The notes below the pieces were generated by a model. It did no database searches, was not told the origin of the DNA, and saw nothing but the letters and a program-made list of their open reading frames with translations. 64,000 nucleotides of DNA from CALBPI01 sp038533155 (lineage in GTDB: Bacteria > Pseudomonadota > Gammaproteobacteria > Steroidobacterales > Woeseiaceae). Numbering within the stretch: position 1 is the stretch's first letter; each line of letters starts with the position of its first letter. The translations under genes and the position numbers were made by a program. The stretch spans positions 24,411 through 88,410 of the forward strand of contig JBCAZH010000007.1 of assembly GCA_038533155.1 (NCBI GenBank). Direction: 5' to 3'. Positions 1-8,494 of this stretch are shown in pieces.

Positions 1-388
1 AAGCACCAATATTCGTATACGAGGGCATCAGCACAACGTCACGTGCTACGAAGGCGCCTTGCCGGACCTGCGCATCCGGCACAACTCGAACGCCGTCTCG
101 TGTGAAATCGTCGTGATCATAGTTGGCGTATTTGAGCGGTACCTTGTCAAAATATCGATTGGGTACTGCGTCAATGACCGCGTTTTCGCGAAGTCGAAAC
201 GACAGAAGCACGGCCTTCTTAAGCCACTCATGGACGACCCAGCCCGACTTCCCGGGCTCAGCTACTCGTGCAGTGCCACTGTCGAGTTGGTCGATGGCTT
301 CGTTGACTGCTTTTACGACGTTTTCATCCGAAGCGTTCAGCGAAGTCCGGCGTTCCCAGGCCTCGTTGATCGTATTTTCAAGTTGCAT
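1..388 (-). CDS. dapD: DapD, tetrahydrodipicolinate N-succinyltransferase (3' end outside window)
   Basis: Succinylates tetrahydrodipicolinate with succinyl-CoA in the cytoplasmic succinylase branch of DAP/lysine synthesis. Only the first 129 residues are present; the gene runs off the left edge without a stop. The N-terminal helical domain is clear: it starts MQLENTINEAWERR, then HEWLKKAVLLSFR, RYFDKVPLKYANYD and RQGAFVARDVVLMPSYTNIGA, which closely follow E. coli DapD into the start of its left-handed beta helix. The ATG lies 7 bases after the dapC stop, so it is the last visible gene of the map-glnD-dapC-dapD unit. Identification is from family memory of DapD and is very secure. Confidence 0.95.
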   Translation of the reverse strand, partial: MQLENTINEAWERRTSLNASDENVVKAVNEAIDQLDSGTARVAEPGKSGWVVHEWLKKAVLLSFRLRENAVIDAVPNRYFDKVPLKYANYDHDDFTRDGVRVVPDAQVRQGAFVARDVVLMPSYTNIGA

Positions 389-395
389 AGTGTCC

Positions 396-1580
396 TCAAG
401 GGCAAGCGGGGTAGTGCCTGCAGAAATCGGCGATCCGCTGCAGAGCTTGGGTGGTTTGCTCAAGTTCTGCAACCAGTGACAGGCGTATTCTGCCTGCCCC
501 GGGATTAATGCCATGCACATCCCGACCAAAATACTGTCCCGGTACGGCGGTCACATGGGTTTGCTCAAACAAAGCCCTACAAAACGCTGTGTCGTCGCCA
601 GGTATCTTCGGCCATAGATAGAACGCCGCGTCGGGCGTAGTCACATTGAGTTCGTTGGCCAAGATGGATTGTGCCGCGGCGAATTTTTCATTGTACGCAT
701 CGCGGTTGGCGGCAACGTGATCGTCATCGGACCACGCAACGGTGCTCGCTATCTGGCTGGCAACCGGCAATGAGCAGCCGTGGTAGGTGCGATACTGCGC
801 GAATTGACGAATCAGCTCGGCGTCTCCGGCAACAAATCCGGATCTGAGCCCCGGCAAATTGGACCGCTTAGACAGGCTGTGGAATGCCAGCGTGTTACGG
901 AAGTCGGGTTCAGCCGCATTCAGGATCGAATGCGGTGGCTGATCTCGGTAGATATCGATGTAACACTCGTCGACCACAAGCACAAAGTCATTTTCGACGG
1001 CCAGATGCCACAGTTCTTTTAGGTACTCCAGTGAGGCCACGCTACCCGCTGGGTTCACCGGCGAGCACAAATAGAACACCCGCATCCGAGCGAGGATCTC
1101 CGGCGTTAGTTGCGATAGATCTGGCAAATAACCGTGAGACTCAGGCGCGTTTAGGTACACCGGCTCCGCGCCTGCCATGAGCGCTGCACCTTCATAAATT
1201 TGGTAGAAGGGATTTGGCATTGCTACCACCGCTCGGTCAGCTGGATCGATCAGCGCTTGGGCGATAGCAAACAATCCTTCGCGTGTACCGTTGACAGGGT
1301 GCAGCATTCGTTCCGGATCCAAAGCAACGCCGAATCGGCGAGACACCCAGTGACTGCACGCCTCGCGCAAAGAATCCGAACCTCGAATAGAAGGGTACTT
1401 GCCAGCGGATTCGGTGAATGCGGTGAGATGCGCATCCAACGCTGCCTGGAAAGGTGCGTGACGCGGCTCTCCGATCGACAACGGAATCGGCGTCAAATGG
1501 CTCGGCGCTTGCACTTGTCCGAGCAACTGTGAAAGCCGCTCGAACGGGTAGGGTTGTAGATGCTCAAAACCGGGATTCAT
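396..1580 (-). CDS. dapC: DapC, succinyldiaminopimelate aminotransferase
   Basis: PLP-dependent fold-type I aminotransferase, 394 aa, converting N-succinyl-2-amino-6-oxopimelate to N-succinyl-LL-DAP with glutamate. Visible features are SPVNPAG near residues 173-179, DECY near 204-207 and the Schiff-base lysine K238 in SLSKRSNLPG, with a C-terminal arginine-rich RIRLSL segment. The start overlaps the glnD stop by an ATGA tetranucleotide (1577-1580), implying translational coupling, and dapD follows at once. A generic class I/II aminotransferase is the only alternative; the neighbourhood makes DapC by far the best call. Confidence 0.9.
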   Translation of the reverse strand: MNPGFEHLQPYPFERLSQLLGQVQAPSHLTPIPLSIGEPRHAPFQAALDAHLTAFTESAGKYPSIRGSDSLREACSHWVSRRFGVALDPERMLHPVNGTREGLFAIAQALIDPADRAVVAMPNPFYQIYEGAALMAGAEPVYLNAPESHGYLPDLSQLTPEILARMRVFYLCSPVNPAGSVASLEYLKELWHLAVENDFVLVVDECYIDIYRDQPPHSILNAAEPDFRNTLAFHSLSKRSNLPGLRSGFVAGDAELIRQFAQYRTYHGCSLPVASQIASTVAWSDDDHVAANRDAYNEKFAAAQSILANELNVTTPDAAFYLWPKIPGDDTAFCRALFEQTHVTAVPGQYFGRDVHGINPGAGRIRLSLVAELEQTTQALQRIADFCRHYPACP

Positions 1581-4282
1581 AGGTTTTCAACGTTGCCCGG
1601 CAACGCCGAGAGCAACGCGTGGCGCAATGCTTCTTGGTGCTCGGCATCCAATGCGTTTTCTTGCTCGTTCGTCAAATAGAAAACATCTTCCGCGCGCTCA
1701 CCGATAGTGACGATTTTGGCAGCCATGATGTACACACCACAATCGATCAGCGTAATACCGACGGTGTACAAGAGGCCTGGGTAATCTGCGCACACCAACT
1801 CCATGATCGTTCGTTCCGTGGTCGGATCATCCCGGAACGCCACTTTGGTTCGTGTGTCGAACATCCGTTGGCGTCTTGGCATTCGACGCTGCACGCTTTC
1901 TATCGGGTCATCAACGGCGTGAGGAATCATCTCTAGGCGCGCCTCGATGTCGTTGACAACAGATTCTTCTAGCGGCTGTCCTGTCGGGTTGGCGACGATG
2001 TAAGTGTCCAAGCTGAAGCCATTATTCAATTGCTCGATTCTCGCGTCGAGCACGGATAAACCCAATTCGTCGAGACGCGCTGTCACTGCCGCAAAGGTAT
2101 GTTGAATCTGCGGGGTGTACAGCATGATCGCCAAGGTGTTATCACTGCGTCTCGGCGCCAAGGCCATCATCGGGTCATCAATGCCATCCGTGGCAAGGGC
2201 GCTCGTGTGCCAGGCGATCTCTTCCGCGGAATGGCGAAGAAAATAGTCTTCCTCCATGACCGACCATACCGACTCGATAGTGTTGTCGTCGACCACATCG
2301 CGTAGTCGCTCGCGGGCCGCCGAAATGGCCGAGTCGATCAATTGTTGACGGTTGACAGGATTCTCAAGACCACGATCAAGCGCTTGCGCTGTCGCTTCAT
2401 ACAAATCGCGAAACAGCTTCGCTTTCCACGAGTTCCAGAGTTTCGGATTGGTCGCCTGTACATCTGCGACGGTCAGGACATACAAGTAATCCAAGCGGCG
2501 GCGCGATCCCATGCGATTTGCAAACGCCGCGATGACGTCCGGATCACTCAGATCTTTTTTCTGCGCGGTCATCGATAGAACTAGATGGTTAGCAACCAGC
2601 CAGCTTACGAGTTCACTATCATCGTCCTTGAGTCCATGTTCGCGGCAGAACAACAGCGCATCTGTGGCGCCCAACTCAGAATGATCACCACCACGGCCTT
2701 TCGCGATGTCGTGGAACAAGCCAGACAAATAGGCGAGCGACGGATCCGGGAGTTGGGACATGACCGTTGCGCAGTGATCGCACGAACCCGTCTTCAGTGC
2801 GAATTTTCGTAAGTTAGACACAACGAACAGTGTGTGTTCATCCACGGTGTACGCATGGAACAGGTCGTATTGCATTCGACCGACGATGCGTCCAAATGAT
2901 GGAATGTAGCGACCCAAAATTCCGTAGCGATTCATCCTCCGCAATTCGGTTGTGACCCCGTGCGGTGCTCGCAAGATATCTAGGAAGAGCCGGTGGTTGC
3001 GTGGATGTTGACGAAATTGCTCGTCGACTAATTGTCGATTGCGTCGAAGCAGACCGATTGTACGAGCGCTCACGCCCTTCAAGTCCGGATTGCGCTGCAG
3101 TAATCGGAAGACCGTCAGGATGGCCGACGGGTCTCGAAGAAACACATCGTCGTCGATCGCTTGCAGATAACCGTTGCGGCTCACGAACGATTCGTCGATG
3201 ACGCCGGGCGCGGAATCATGCGGCATCAAGATGTCTTCTTCAAACAACTGCAGCAGCATCTCGTTGGTGCGCGACACTTGCATCACCATGCGATAGTAGC
3301 GCTGCATCATTTGTTCGACGCCGAGCGTGAACCGCGAGTCTTCGTAGCCCAATAGTTCGGCCAGCGCTTTTTGGTGGTCGAACAACAGGCGGTCTTCACG
3401 CCGTCCGGTCAACACATGAAGGCCGTACCGAATGGTCCACAAAAATTGTCTTGCTTCGATCAAGCGCTCTGCTTGACCGCGCGTCATAAATCCAGCGCTG
3501 GCGAGGTCGTCGAAATCGGTTGCACTAACGTGTCGACGCGCGATCCAACTGACCATTTGGATGTCGCGGAGTCCACCTGGGCTGCCCTTGACGTTTGGTT
3601 CGAGGTTGTAGCCGGTATCGTCGTAGCGCAAATGCCGTGAACTTTGCTCCTCGCGTTTCGCGATAAAAAACGACGGTGCATCCCAGACTCGGCTCGGTCC
3701 CGTGAATTCCACCATTCGCGAGTACAGCTTCGGGTCTCCCACCAACCGCCGAGACTCCATCAATGTGGTCGCTACAGTGACATCTTCCCGCGACAAAGCC
3801 TCGCAGTCGGCTACGGTTCGCACGCTATGACCGATCTCCAAACCGGTATCCCATAAGTGTGCAACGAACTGCTCGACCGCGTCGGTTTCCGGGCGACCGT
3901 CATCCGCGATGATCAAAATGTCGATATCGGAACTCGGGTGCAGCTGGGCGCGGCCGTATCCGCCTACCGCTACCAGGCAGAAATGGTCGTCGGACACGTT
4001 GTTCGTGATCCAAAGGTGAGTCAACGCCGCATCGATGACGCCGGCATGGGCGGCAACTAACAGATCGACCGAGTCACCGCGTCGGAAGCGAGCCGCCAGC
4101 TCCTGCTTGGTGGCCTCGATCGCTTCGCGCATTTGCACCGCGTTGGGGGCTCGCGTCCGGAGCCAGCTGATAAACCGGCCTATGGTGGCGTCTGGTCCTG
4201 CTGGCTGAGCCGTGTAGATCCCAGTGCCGGCTGGGGCGGTCCCTGCGCGCGGCCGGCGCTCAGGCGGCGCTGGCTCGGTCAC
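1577..4282 (-). CDS. glnD: GlnD, bifunctional [PII] uridylyltransferase/uridylyl-removing enzyme
   Basis: Nitrogen sensor that uridylylates PII proteins when glutamine is low and deuridylylates them when it is high. The order is a nucleotidyltransferase domain (GGYGR...SDID, about residues 107-130), a PII-uridylyltransferase helical region, an HD hydrolase domain (FHDIAKGRGGDHSELG) and two C-terminal ACT domains that bind glutamine. The longest frame opens with TTG at 4297, but GTG at 4282 has a GCGAGG Shine-Dalgarno six bases upstream, so I chose GTG, giving about 901 aa. Either start lies inside the end of map. It is coupled to dapC downstream. Confidence 0.95.
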   Translation of the reverse strand: MTEPAPPERRPRAGTAPAGTGIYTAQPAGPDATIGRFISWLRTRAPNAVQMREAIEATKQELAARFRRGDSVDLLVAAHAGVIDAALTHLWITNNVSDDHFCLVAVGGYGRAQLHPSSDIDILIIADDGRPETDAVEQFVAHLWDTGLEIGHSVRTVADCEALSREDVTVATTLMESRRLVGDPKLYSRMVEFTGPSRVWDAPSFFIAKREEQSSRHLRYDDTGYNLEPNVKGSPGGLRDIQMVSWIARRHVSATDFDDLASAGFMTRGQAERLIEARQFLWTIRYGLHVLTGRREDRLLFDHQKALAELLGYEDSRFTLGVEQMMQRYYRMVMQVSRTNEMLLQLFEEDILMPHDSAPGVIDESFVSRNGYLQAIDDDVFLRDPSAILTVFRLLQRNPDLKGVSARTIGLLRRNRQLVDEQFRQHPRNHRLFLDILRAPHGVTTELRRMNRYGILGRYIPSFGRIVGRMQYDLFHAYTVDEHTLFVVSNLRKFALKTGSCDHCATVMSQLPDPSLAYLSGLFHDIAKGRGGDHSELGATDALLFCREHGLKDDDSELVSWLVANHLVLSMTAQKKDLSDPDVIAAFANRMGSRRRLDYLYVLTVADVQATNPKLWNSWKAKLFRDLYEATAQALDRGLENPVNRQQLIDSAISAARERLRDVVDDNTIESVWSVMEEDYFLRHSAEEIAWHTSALATDGIDDPMMALAPRRSDNTLAIMLYTPQIQHTFAAVTARLDELGLSVLDARIEQLNNGFSLDTYIVANPTGQPLEESVVNDIEARLEMIPHAVDDPIESVQRRMPRRQRMFDTRTKVAFRDDPTTERTIMELVCADYPGLLYTVGITLIDCGVYIMAAKIVTIGERAEDVFYLTNEQENALDAEHQEALRHALLSALPGNVENL

Positions 4283-5057
4283 GCTGAGCCTCGCCAAGAG
4301 TCAGAATTTCGTACCCTGTTGGGGTTACGAGGACCGTGTGCTCCCACTGTGCGGACAACGAGTGGTCTCGGGTGACCACGGTCCATCCATCCGGCAGCAA
4401 GCGGGTGTGCCTTTTTCCGGCATTCAGCATCGGTTCGATAGTGAATGTCATGCCGGCCTCGAGCGCCATGCCGGCTCCCGGTTTGCCGAAATGCACGATT
4501 TGAGGGTCCTCATGAAATCCTCGGCCGATCCCGTGGCCGCAGTATTCGCGCACCACCGAGCAACGATTTCGCTCGGCGTGTCGCTGGATGACATGGCCGA
4601 TATCACCGAGCGTGCGTCCAGGTGCGACTTGTTGAATGCCGAGCATCATCGCCTCGTGGCAGATTTTGGCGAGACGTTGGGCCTGTATATTGGGTTTTCC
4701 GACCAAAAACATCCGGCTCGTGTCGCCGTGCCAGCCATCTTTGATCACGGTGATGTCGATGTTCAGCGCATCGCCGTGGCGCAGCACGCGATCAGACGGG
4801 ATGCCGTGACAGATGACGTGGTTGAGCGACGTGCAAATGGACTTTGGAAACGGTACCGGTCCACCGCCGGTGTAATTCAGCGGGGCAGGGACCGCGTCCT
4901 GGGTCTCGGTGATATACCGGTGGCAGATATCGTTCAGCTCGTTCGTCGAAACCCCAGGCTTGACATAATCTGTGATCATATCGAGCACGTCGGCTGCCAG
5001 TTTACCGGCGAGCCGCATCGCGTCTTGTTCTTCGGGCGTTTTGATCGTGACTGCCAT
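4260..5057 (-). CDS. map: Type I methionine aminopeptidase
   Basis: Removes the initiator methionine from nascent proteins in the cytoplasm. At 265 aa it matches the short type I enzymes. The metal ligands are all visible: D101 (NIDITV), D112 (GDTSR), H175 (CGHGIG), E208 (TIEP) and E239 (QWEHT), with substrate His84. An upstream in-frame ATG at 5138 would add 27 residues with no family similarity; ATG 5057 follows GGACGGAA, a usable ribosome binding site. It is divergent from rpsB, a common gammaproteobacterial arrangement, and overlaps glnD at its 3' end. Confidence 0.96.
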   Translation of the reverse strand: MAVTIKTPEEQDAMRLAGKLAADVLDMITDYVKPGVSTNELNDICHRYITETQDAVPAPLNYTGGGPVPFPKSICTSLNHVICHGIPSDRVLRHGDALNIDITVIKDGWHGDTSRMFLVGKPNIQAQRLAKICHEAMMLGIQQVAPGRTLGDIGHVIQRHAERNRCSVVREYCGHGIGRGFHEDPQIVHFGKPGAGMALEAGMTFTIEPMLNAGKRHTRLLPDGWTVVTRDHSLSAQWEHTVLVTPTGYEILTLGEAQRDRASAA

Positions 5058-5107
5058 TTCCGTCCTATGATGGCTCGCCAAGAGACGAGTGAGTACAGCG
5101 GCCCGCA

Positions 5108-5116
5108 AGGATACCA
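5108..5116 (-). promoter_or_regulatory. Possible map promoter, extended -10
   Basis: Read on the minus strand, TGGTATCCT has the TGn extension followed by a 4/6 match to TATAAT, about 50 bases before the map ATG. No convincing -35 is seen. Weak, included because the divergent gap must hold a map promoter. Confidence 0.25.
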
Positions 5117-5168
5117 GTGCGAAAGCCCAACGGGCCACCTCAACCGCTAGCGGAGCGCGTCGTCTTTG

Positions 5169-5177
5169 TGCTATAAA
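5169..5177 (+). promoter_or_regulatory. rpsB promoter: extended -10 with GC-rich discriminator
   Basis: TGCTATAAA is an extended -10 (TGn plus TATAAA). It is followed at once by a run of almost pure G and C, the discriminator typical of stringently controlled ribosomal promoters. A good -35 is not visible, as expected for TGn promoters. The predicted start near 5184 gives a leader of about 124 nt. In E. coli the rpsB promoter has the same design. Confidence 0.6.
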
Positions 5178-5183
5178 GCGCGC

Positions 5184-5307
5184 GCCGCGGAGCTTTTTGC
5201 GGCATAAATTTTTAAAACCACACGTTCATCGACACCTGGTGCTGGGTGCCCCGCCTGAAAAGGGGTTGCGCCAGGGGATGTTCGGAGGCTCAACCCAAGG
5301 AGATCCC
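5184..5307 (+). promoter_or_regulatory. rpsB 5' leader, probable S2-responsive autoregulatory RNA
   Basis: The untranslated leader contains a two-part stem-loop: CCTGGTGC (5235-5242) pairs with GCGCCAGG (5268-5275, one G-U), and inside it CCCC (5249-5252) pairs with GGGG (5262-5265). It ends in AAGGAG, a strong Shine-Dalgarno for rpsB. Gammaproteobacterial rpsB leaders are known to bind S2 and repress rpsB-tsf; assignment to that family is by position and structure, not by alignment. Confidence 0.5.
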
Positions 5308-6204
5308 ATGGCTGACGTTACCATGCGCCAGATGCTGGAAGCGGGTGTGCATTTTGGCCACCAAACCCGGTACTGGAACCCCAAAATGGCGCCGTTTATT
5401 TTCGGCGACCGAAACAAAATTCATATCGTAAACCTCGAACGCACGCTGCCGTTGTTCCGCGATGCGCTTGCCTATGTGAAAGCGTTGGCTTCCGATGGCG
5501 GCAACATCATGTTCGTCGGTACCAAGCGCAGTGCTCGCCAAACGATCGGCAAAGAAGCGGGCCGTTGTGGCATGCCTTTCGTCAACTACCGGTGGCTGGG
5601 TGGCATGTTGACGAACTACAAAACGATCAAGCAGTCGATCAAGCGCCTGAAAGACCTCGAGAGCATGGCCGAAGGCGGCATCATCGAATCACTGACGAAG
5701 AAAGAGATTTTGAATCTTCGTCGTGAGCAGGAGAAGCTGGAACGTAGCCTTGGTGGCATCAAAGATATGGGCGGTCTGCCGGATGCCTTGTTCGTGGTTG
5801 ATGTCGGGCACGAAAAAATCGCGATCGACGAAGCACGTAAACTCGGAATTCCCGTGGTTGCGGTCGTAGACACAAACTGCGAGCCCGATGGAATCGATTA
5901 CGTAATCCCCGGCAACGACGACGCGATGCGTGCGATTTCACTGTACGCAACGGCGATCGCCGATGCAGTGCTCGAAGGTCGGGCGAGTGCGCCTGAGACC
6001 ATGATCGGCGACGACGACTTTGTCGAGCTTGACGATCAAGGCAATGTCCGCAAGCCATCGGGTGGGCGAGGCAAACCTGCGCGTCGGGCGGCTGCTAAAC
6101 CGGCGGCCAAGTCCGAAGAAAGTCCAGCCGACGAAGCGGCACCGGCCGAAGCAGCAGCGCCTGCAGCCGACGCTGAAGCTGCACCTGAAACCGCGAGCGA
6201 ATAA
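5308..6204 (+). CDS. rpsB: 30S ribosomal protein S2, with a long Ala-rich C-terminal tail
   Basis: Small-subunit protein S2 (MADVTMRQMLEAGVHFGHQT, TRYWNPKMAPFIFGDRN, DPLFVVD-like and NCEPDGIDYVIPGNDDA segments), needed for S1 docking. The start is ATG 5308 after AAGGAGATCCC; an in-frame ATG at 5089 is inside the leader and is rejected. The protein is 298 aa against 241 in E. coli: from about residue 248 there is a low-complexity tail rich in Ala, Pro, Glu and Lys. It is followed 15 bases later by tsf in the classical rpsB-tsf operon. Confidence 0.97.
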   Translation: MADVTMRQMLEAGVHFGHQTRYWNPKMAPFIFGDRNKIHIVNLERTLPLFRDALAYVKALASDGGNIMFVGTKRSARQTIGKEAGRCGMPFVNYRWLGGMLTNYKTIKQSIKRLKDLESMAEGGIIESLTKKEILNLRREQEKLERSLGGIKDMGGLPDALFVVDVGHEKIAIDEARKLGIPVVAVVDTNCEPDGIDYVIPGNDDAMRAISLYATAIADAVLEGRASAPETMIGDDDFVELDDQGNVRKPSGGRGKPARRAAAKPAAKSEESPADEAAPAEAAAPAADAEAAPETASE

Positions 6205-6219
6205 GGACGGAAAAAAAGA

Positions 6220-7104
6220 ATGGCGATTACAGCAAGCATGGTAAAGACGCTGCGTGAGCGCACCGGCGTCGGCATGATGGAATGTAAAAAAGCGCTGGTC
6301 GAAGCGGACGGTGATATGGATGCCGCTGCGAAACTGCTGCGCGAAAAAGGTCAGGCCAAAGCAGACAAGAAAGCGGGGCGTGTCGCTGCCGAAGGCAGGA
6401 TCGTGATCGCACATGGCGACGATGTGTCGGCTATGGTCGAGGTGAATTGCGAGACTGATTTCGTGGCGGCTGACGACAATTTTGTGAAGTTCGCAACTGC
6501 GGTCGGTGAACTCGTGGTCAACGAGCGACCCGCTGACGTTGACGCGTTGATGACGTTGTCTCTGGACGGCTCATCAGTGGAAGAAGCGCGTACGGCGCTG
6601 GTCGCGAAAATCGGCGAGAACATTGGTGTTCGCCGGTTCGCTTTCGTGGAGTCTGCAGGCGGTGCGATTGCGAGCTATACGCACAACGACCGTATCGGTG
6701 CTTTGGTGGCATTGACCGGCGGCGATGAAGATCTCGGTCGAGATATCGCAATGCATGTTGCGGCCAGCGCGCCGTTGTGTGTCGACGAGACCGATGTACC
6801 GCAAGCGACACTGGACGCTGAGCGGGAGATCTTGGTGAACCAAGCAGCTGATAGCGGCAAGCCGGAAGAGATCATCCAGAAGATGGTCGATGGGCGGATG
6901 CGTAAGTACCTAGCCGAGATTACGCTCGTGGGACAGCCTTTTGTTAAGGACCCCGACACAACTGTAGGCAAGCTCCTGAAAGCGAAAGACGCAAAAGTTG
7001 CGAGTTTCCTGCGGTTCGAAGTGGGCGAAGGTATCGAGAAGAAAGAAGACAACTTCGCCGAAGAGGTCATGGCGCAGGTTAAAGCAGCGTCGGAAGACTC
7101 ATAG
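6220..7104 (+). CDS. tsf: Translation elongation factor Ts
   Basis: Guanine-nucleotide exchange factor for EF-Tu, 294 aa. The N-terminal UBA-like module (KTLRERTGVGMMECKKAL) and the TDFVA motif that contacts EF-Tu (NCETDFVAADDNF, near residue 80) are clear, followed by two core subdomains and the coiled-coil/C-terminal module. AAGGA precedes the ATG. It is cotranscribed with rpsB; its stop codon lies inside a small hairpin that begins the pyrH leader. Confidence 0.97.
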   Translation: MAITASMVKTLRERTGVGMMECKKALVEADGDMDAAAKLLREKGQAKADKKAGRVAAEGRIVIAHGDDVSAMVEVNCETDFVAADDNFVKFATAVGELVVNERPADVDALMTLSLDGSSVEEARTALVAKIGENIGVRRFAFVESAGGAIASYTHNDRIGALVALTGGDEDLGRDIAMHVAASAPLCVDETDVPQATLDAEREILVNQAADSGKPEEIIQKMVDGRMRKYLAEITLVGQPFVKDPDTTVGKLLKAKDAKVASFLRFEVGEGIEKKEDNFAEEVMAQVKAASEDS

Positions 7105-7179
7105 AGACTGTTCTCTATGGATTTGTAGCGCAGTCGCCGACCGGGCTGCGCTACACTCTTACCGGCCGGCATTGAGGGG
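7101..7179 (+). promoter_or_regulatory. Structured pyrH leader with candidate H-type pseudoknot
   Basis: The 84-base tsf-pyrH gap is almost entirely self-complementary. Hairpin A is ATAGAGA (7101-7107) with TCTCTAT (7112-7118). Stem 1 is GTAGCGCAG (7125-7133) with CTGCGCTAC (7146-7154), nine perfect pairs. Nine of the twelve bases in its loop, GCCGACCGG (7136-7144), are complementary at 8 of 9 positions to CCGGCCGGC (7162-7170). That gives an H-type pseudoknot with connecting loops of 2, 1 and 7 nt. The GAGGGG ribosome binding site begins four bases after it. No T-run follows, so it is not a simple terminator. Function is inferred. Confidence 0.45.
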
Positions 7180-7188
7180 AAGTATCGA

Positions 7189-7914
7189 GTGGCAGCAAGC
7201 GACGCACCAGCATCACGCAGAATTCTGTTGAAGCTCAGTGGCGAGGCGCTCATGGGTGACCTCAAGTACGGCATCGATCCTGCTGTGATCGGTCGTATTG
7301 CAGCCGAAGTCGCCGAAATCGTTGGTCAGGGTGTCCAAGTGGCAATCGTTATCGGTGGCGGCAACATCTTTCGCGGTGCTGGACTCGCCAGGTCGGGAAT
7401 GGACCGCGTCACCGGCGATCACATGGGAATGCTGGCGACAGTGATGAACGCGTTGGCGATTCAAGATGCACTGGAACGTCACGAAGTCTACGCCCGTGTG
7501 ATGTCAGCTTTGTCGATTAACGATGTCTGCGAGGATTACATTCGGCGTCGTGCTATTCGGCATTTGGAAAAGGGTCGTGTGGTTGTGCTAGCGGCGGGGA
7601 CCGGCAACCCATTTTTTACTACCGATACTGCGGCGAGCCTGAGGGCTATCGAGATTGGTGCGGACCTGATGCTCAAAGCGACCAAGGTCAATGGCGTGTT
7701 CGACAGCGATCCGATGACCAACCCCGATGCCGAGCAGCTACCACAGGTCAGTTTTGATCGCGTGCTGTCCGAGCGTCTGAATGTGATGGATGCAACCGCA
7801 ATCGTTATGTGCAGGGACAACGAGGTGCCGCTGCGCGTTTTTGATATGACGGAGCCTGGCGCCTTGGTGCGAGTCGTCAATGGCGAGGCACTGGGCACTC
7901 TGGTTACAGCCTGA
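7189..7914 (+). CDS. pyrH: UMP kinase
   Basis: Hexameric bacterial UMP kinase of the amino-acid kinase fold, phosphorylating UMP to UDP; allosterically controlled by GTP and UTP in the family. 241 aa. KLSGEAL (about 15-21) and GGGNIFRG (56-63) are the nucleotide and phosphate-binding loops, and AAGTGNPFFTTD forms the acceptor site. The start is GTG 7189, nine bases after GAGGGG. It lies between tsf and frr as in most proteobacteria. The structured leader upstream suggests translational control. Confidence 0.96.
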   Translation: MAASDAPASRRILLKLSGEALMGDLKYGIDPAVIGRIAAEVAEIVGQGVQVAIVIGGGNIFRGAGLARSGMDRVTGDHMGMLATVMNALAIQDALERHEVYARVMSALSINDVCEDYIRRRAIRHLEKGRVVVLAAGTGNPFFTTDTAASLRAIEIGADLMLKATKVNGVFDSDPMTNPDAEQLPQVSFDRVLSERLNVMDATAIVMCRDNEVPLRVFDMTEPGALVRVVNGEALGTLVTA

Positions 7915-7927
7915 AGGGTCAGGATTG

Positions 7928-8485
7928 ATGATAGAAGAAATTAAACAAGACGCTGACGATCGGATGGGCAAGAGTGTTGACGCTTTGCGTAGCGAGATGC
8001 AAAAAATTCGCACGGGCCGTGCTCATACGAGCTTGCTCGATCACATCACCGTCGAGTACTACGGCTCGGATGTGCCACTGTCGCAAGTCTCAAACCTTGG
8101 CGTGGAAGACGCTCGGACCTTGACTGTGACGCCGTGGGAAAAAGACATGGTCGGACCGATCGAGAAGGCCATCATGACCTCCGATCTTGGGTTGAATCCG
8201 GCGACCGCTGGCACAGTGATTAGAGTCCCTCTGCCGCCGCTTACCGAGGAGCGACGCAAAGATATGATCCGCATTGTGCGCAATGAAGCAGAAAACGGTC
8301 GAATTGCAATCCGCAACATTCGCCGTGATGCGCTGGGCGATATCAAAGAGCTGCTCAAAGAAAAAGAGATCGGCGAAGATGATGAGCGCCGTGCGGGTGA
8401 CGCGGTACAAGCGATGACGGACAAGCATGTCGCGGCCGTGGATGCCGTGCTTGCTGAGAAAGAAGCGGAACTCATGGAGTTCTGA
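7928..8485 (+). CDS. frr: Ribosome recycling factor
   Basis: Splits post-termination ribosomes together with EF-G. 185 aa, the family's usual length: an N-terminal helix with KIRTGRAHTSLLDHITVEYYGSD, a beta domain (TVTPWEKDMVGPIEKAI) and a long C-terminal helical bundle. ATG 7928 is chosen over an upstream in-frame ATG at 7880 that lies within pyrH, because it aligns with the family and has AGGA upstream. It is followed 9 bases later by uppS; dxr, which sits here in E. coli, is absent. Confidence 0.96.
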   Translation: MIEEIKQDADDRMGKSVDALRSEMQKIRTGRAHTSLLDHITVEYYGSDVPLSQVSNLGVEDARTLTVTPWEKDMVGPIEKAIMTSDLGLNPATAGTVIRVPLPPLTEERRKDMIRIVRNEAENGRIAIRNIRRDALGDIKELLKEKEIGEDDERRAGDAVQAMTDKHVAAVDAVLAEKEAELMEF

Positions 8486-8494
8486 GTTCTGCCG

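Noticed and set aside
4224..5150. 308-codon open frame on the plus strand opposite map
   Set aside because: Antisense shadow of map and the glnD start; no recognisable domain, Arg/His/Asp-rich composition typical of reverse-frame reading in GC-rich genes.
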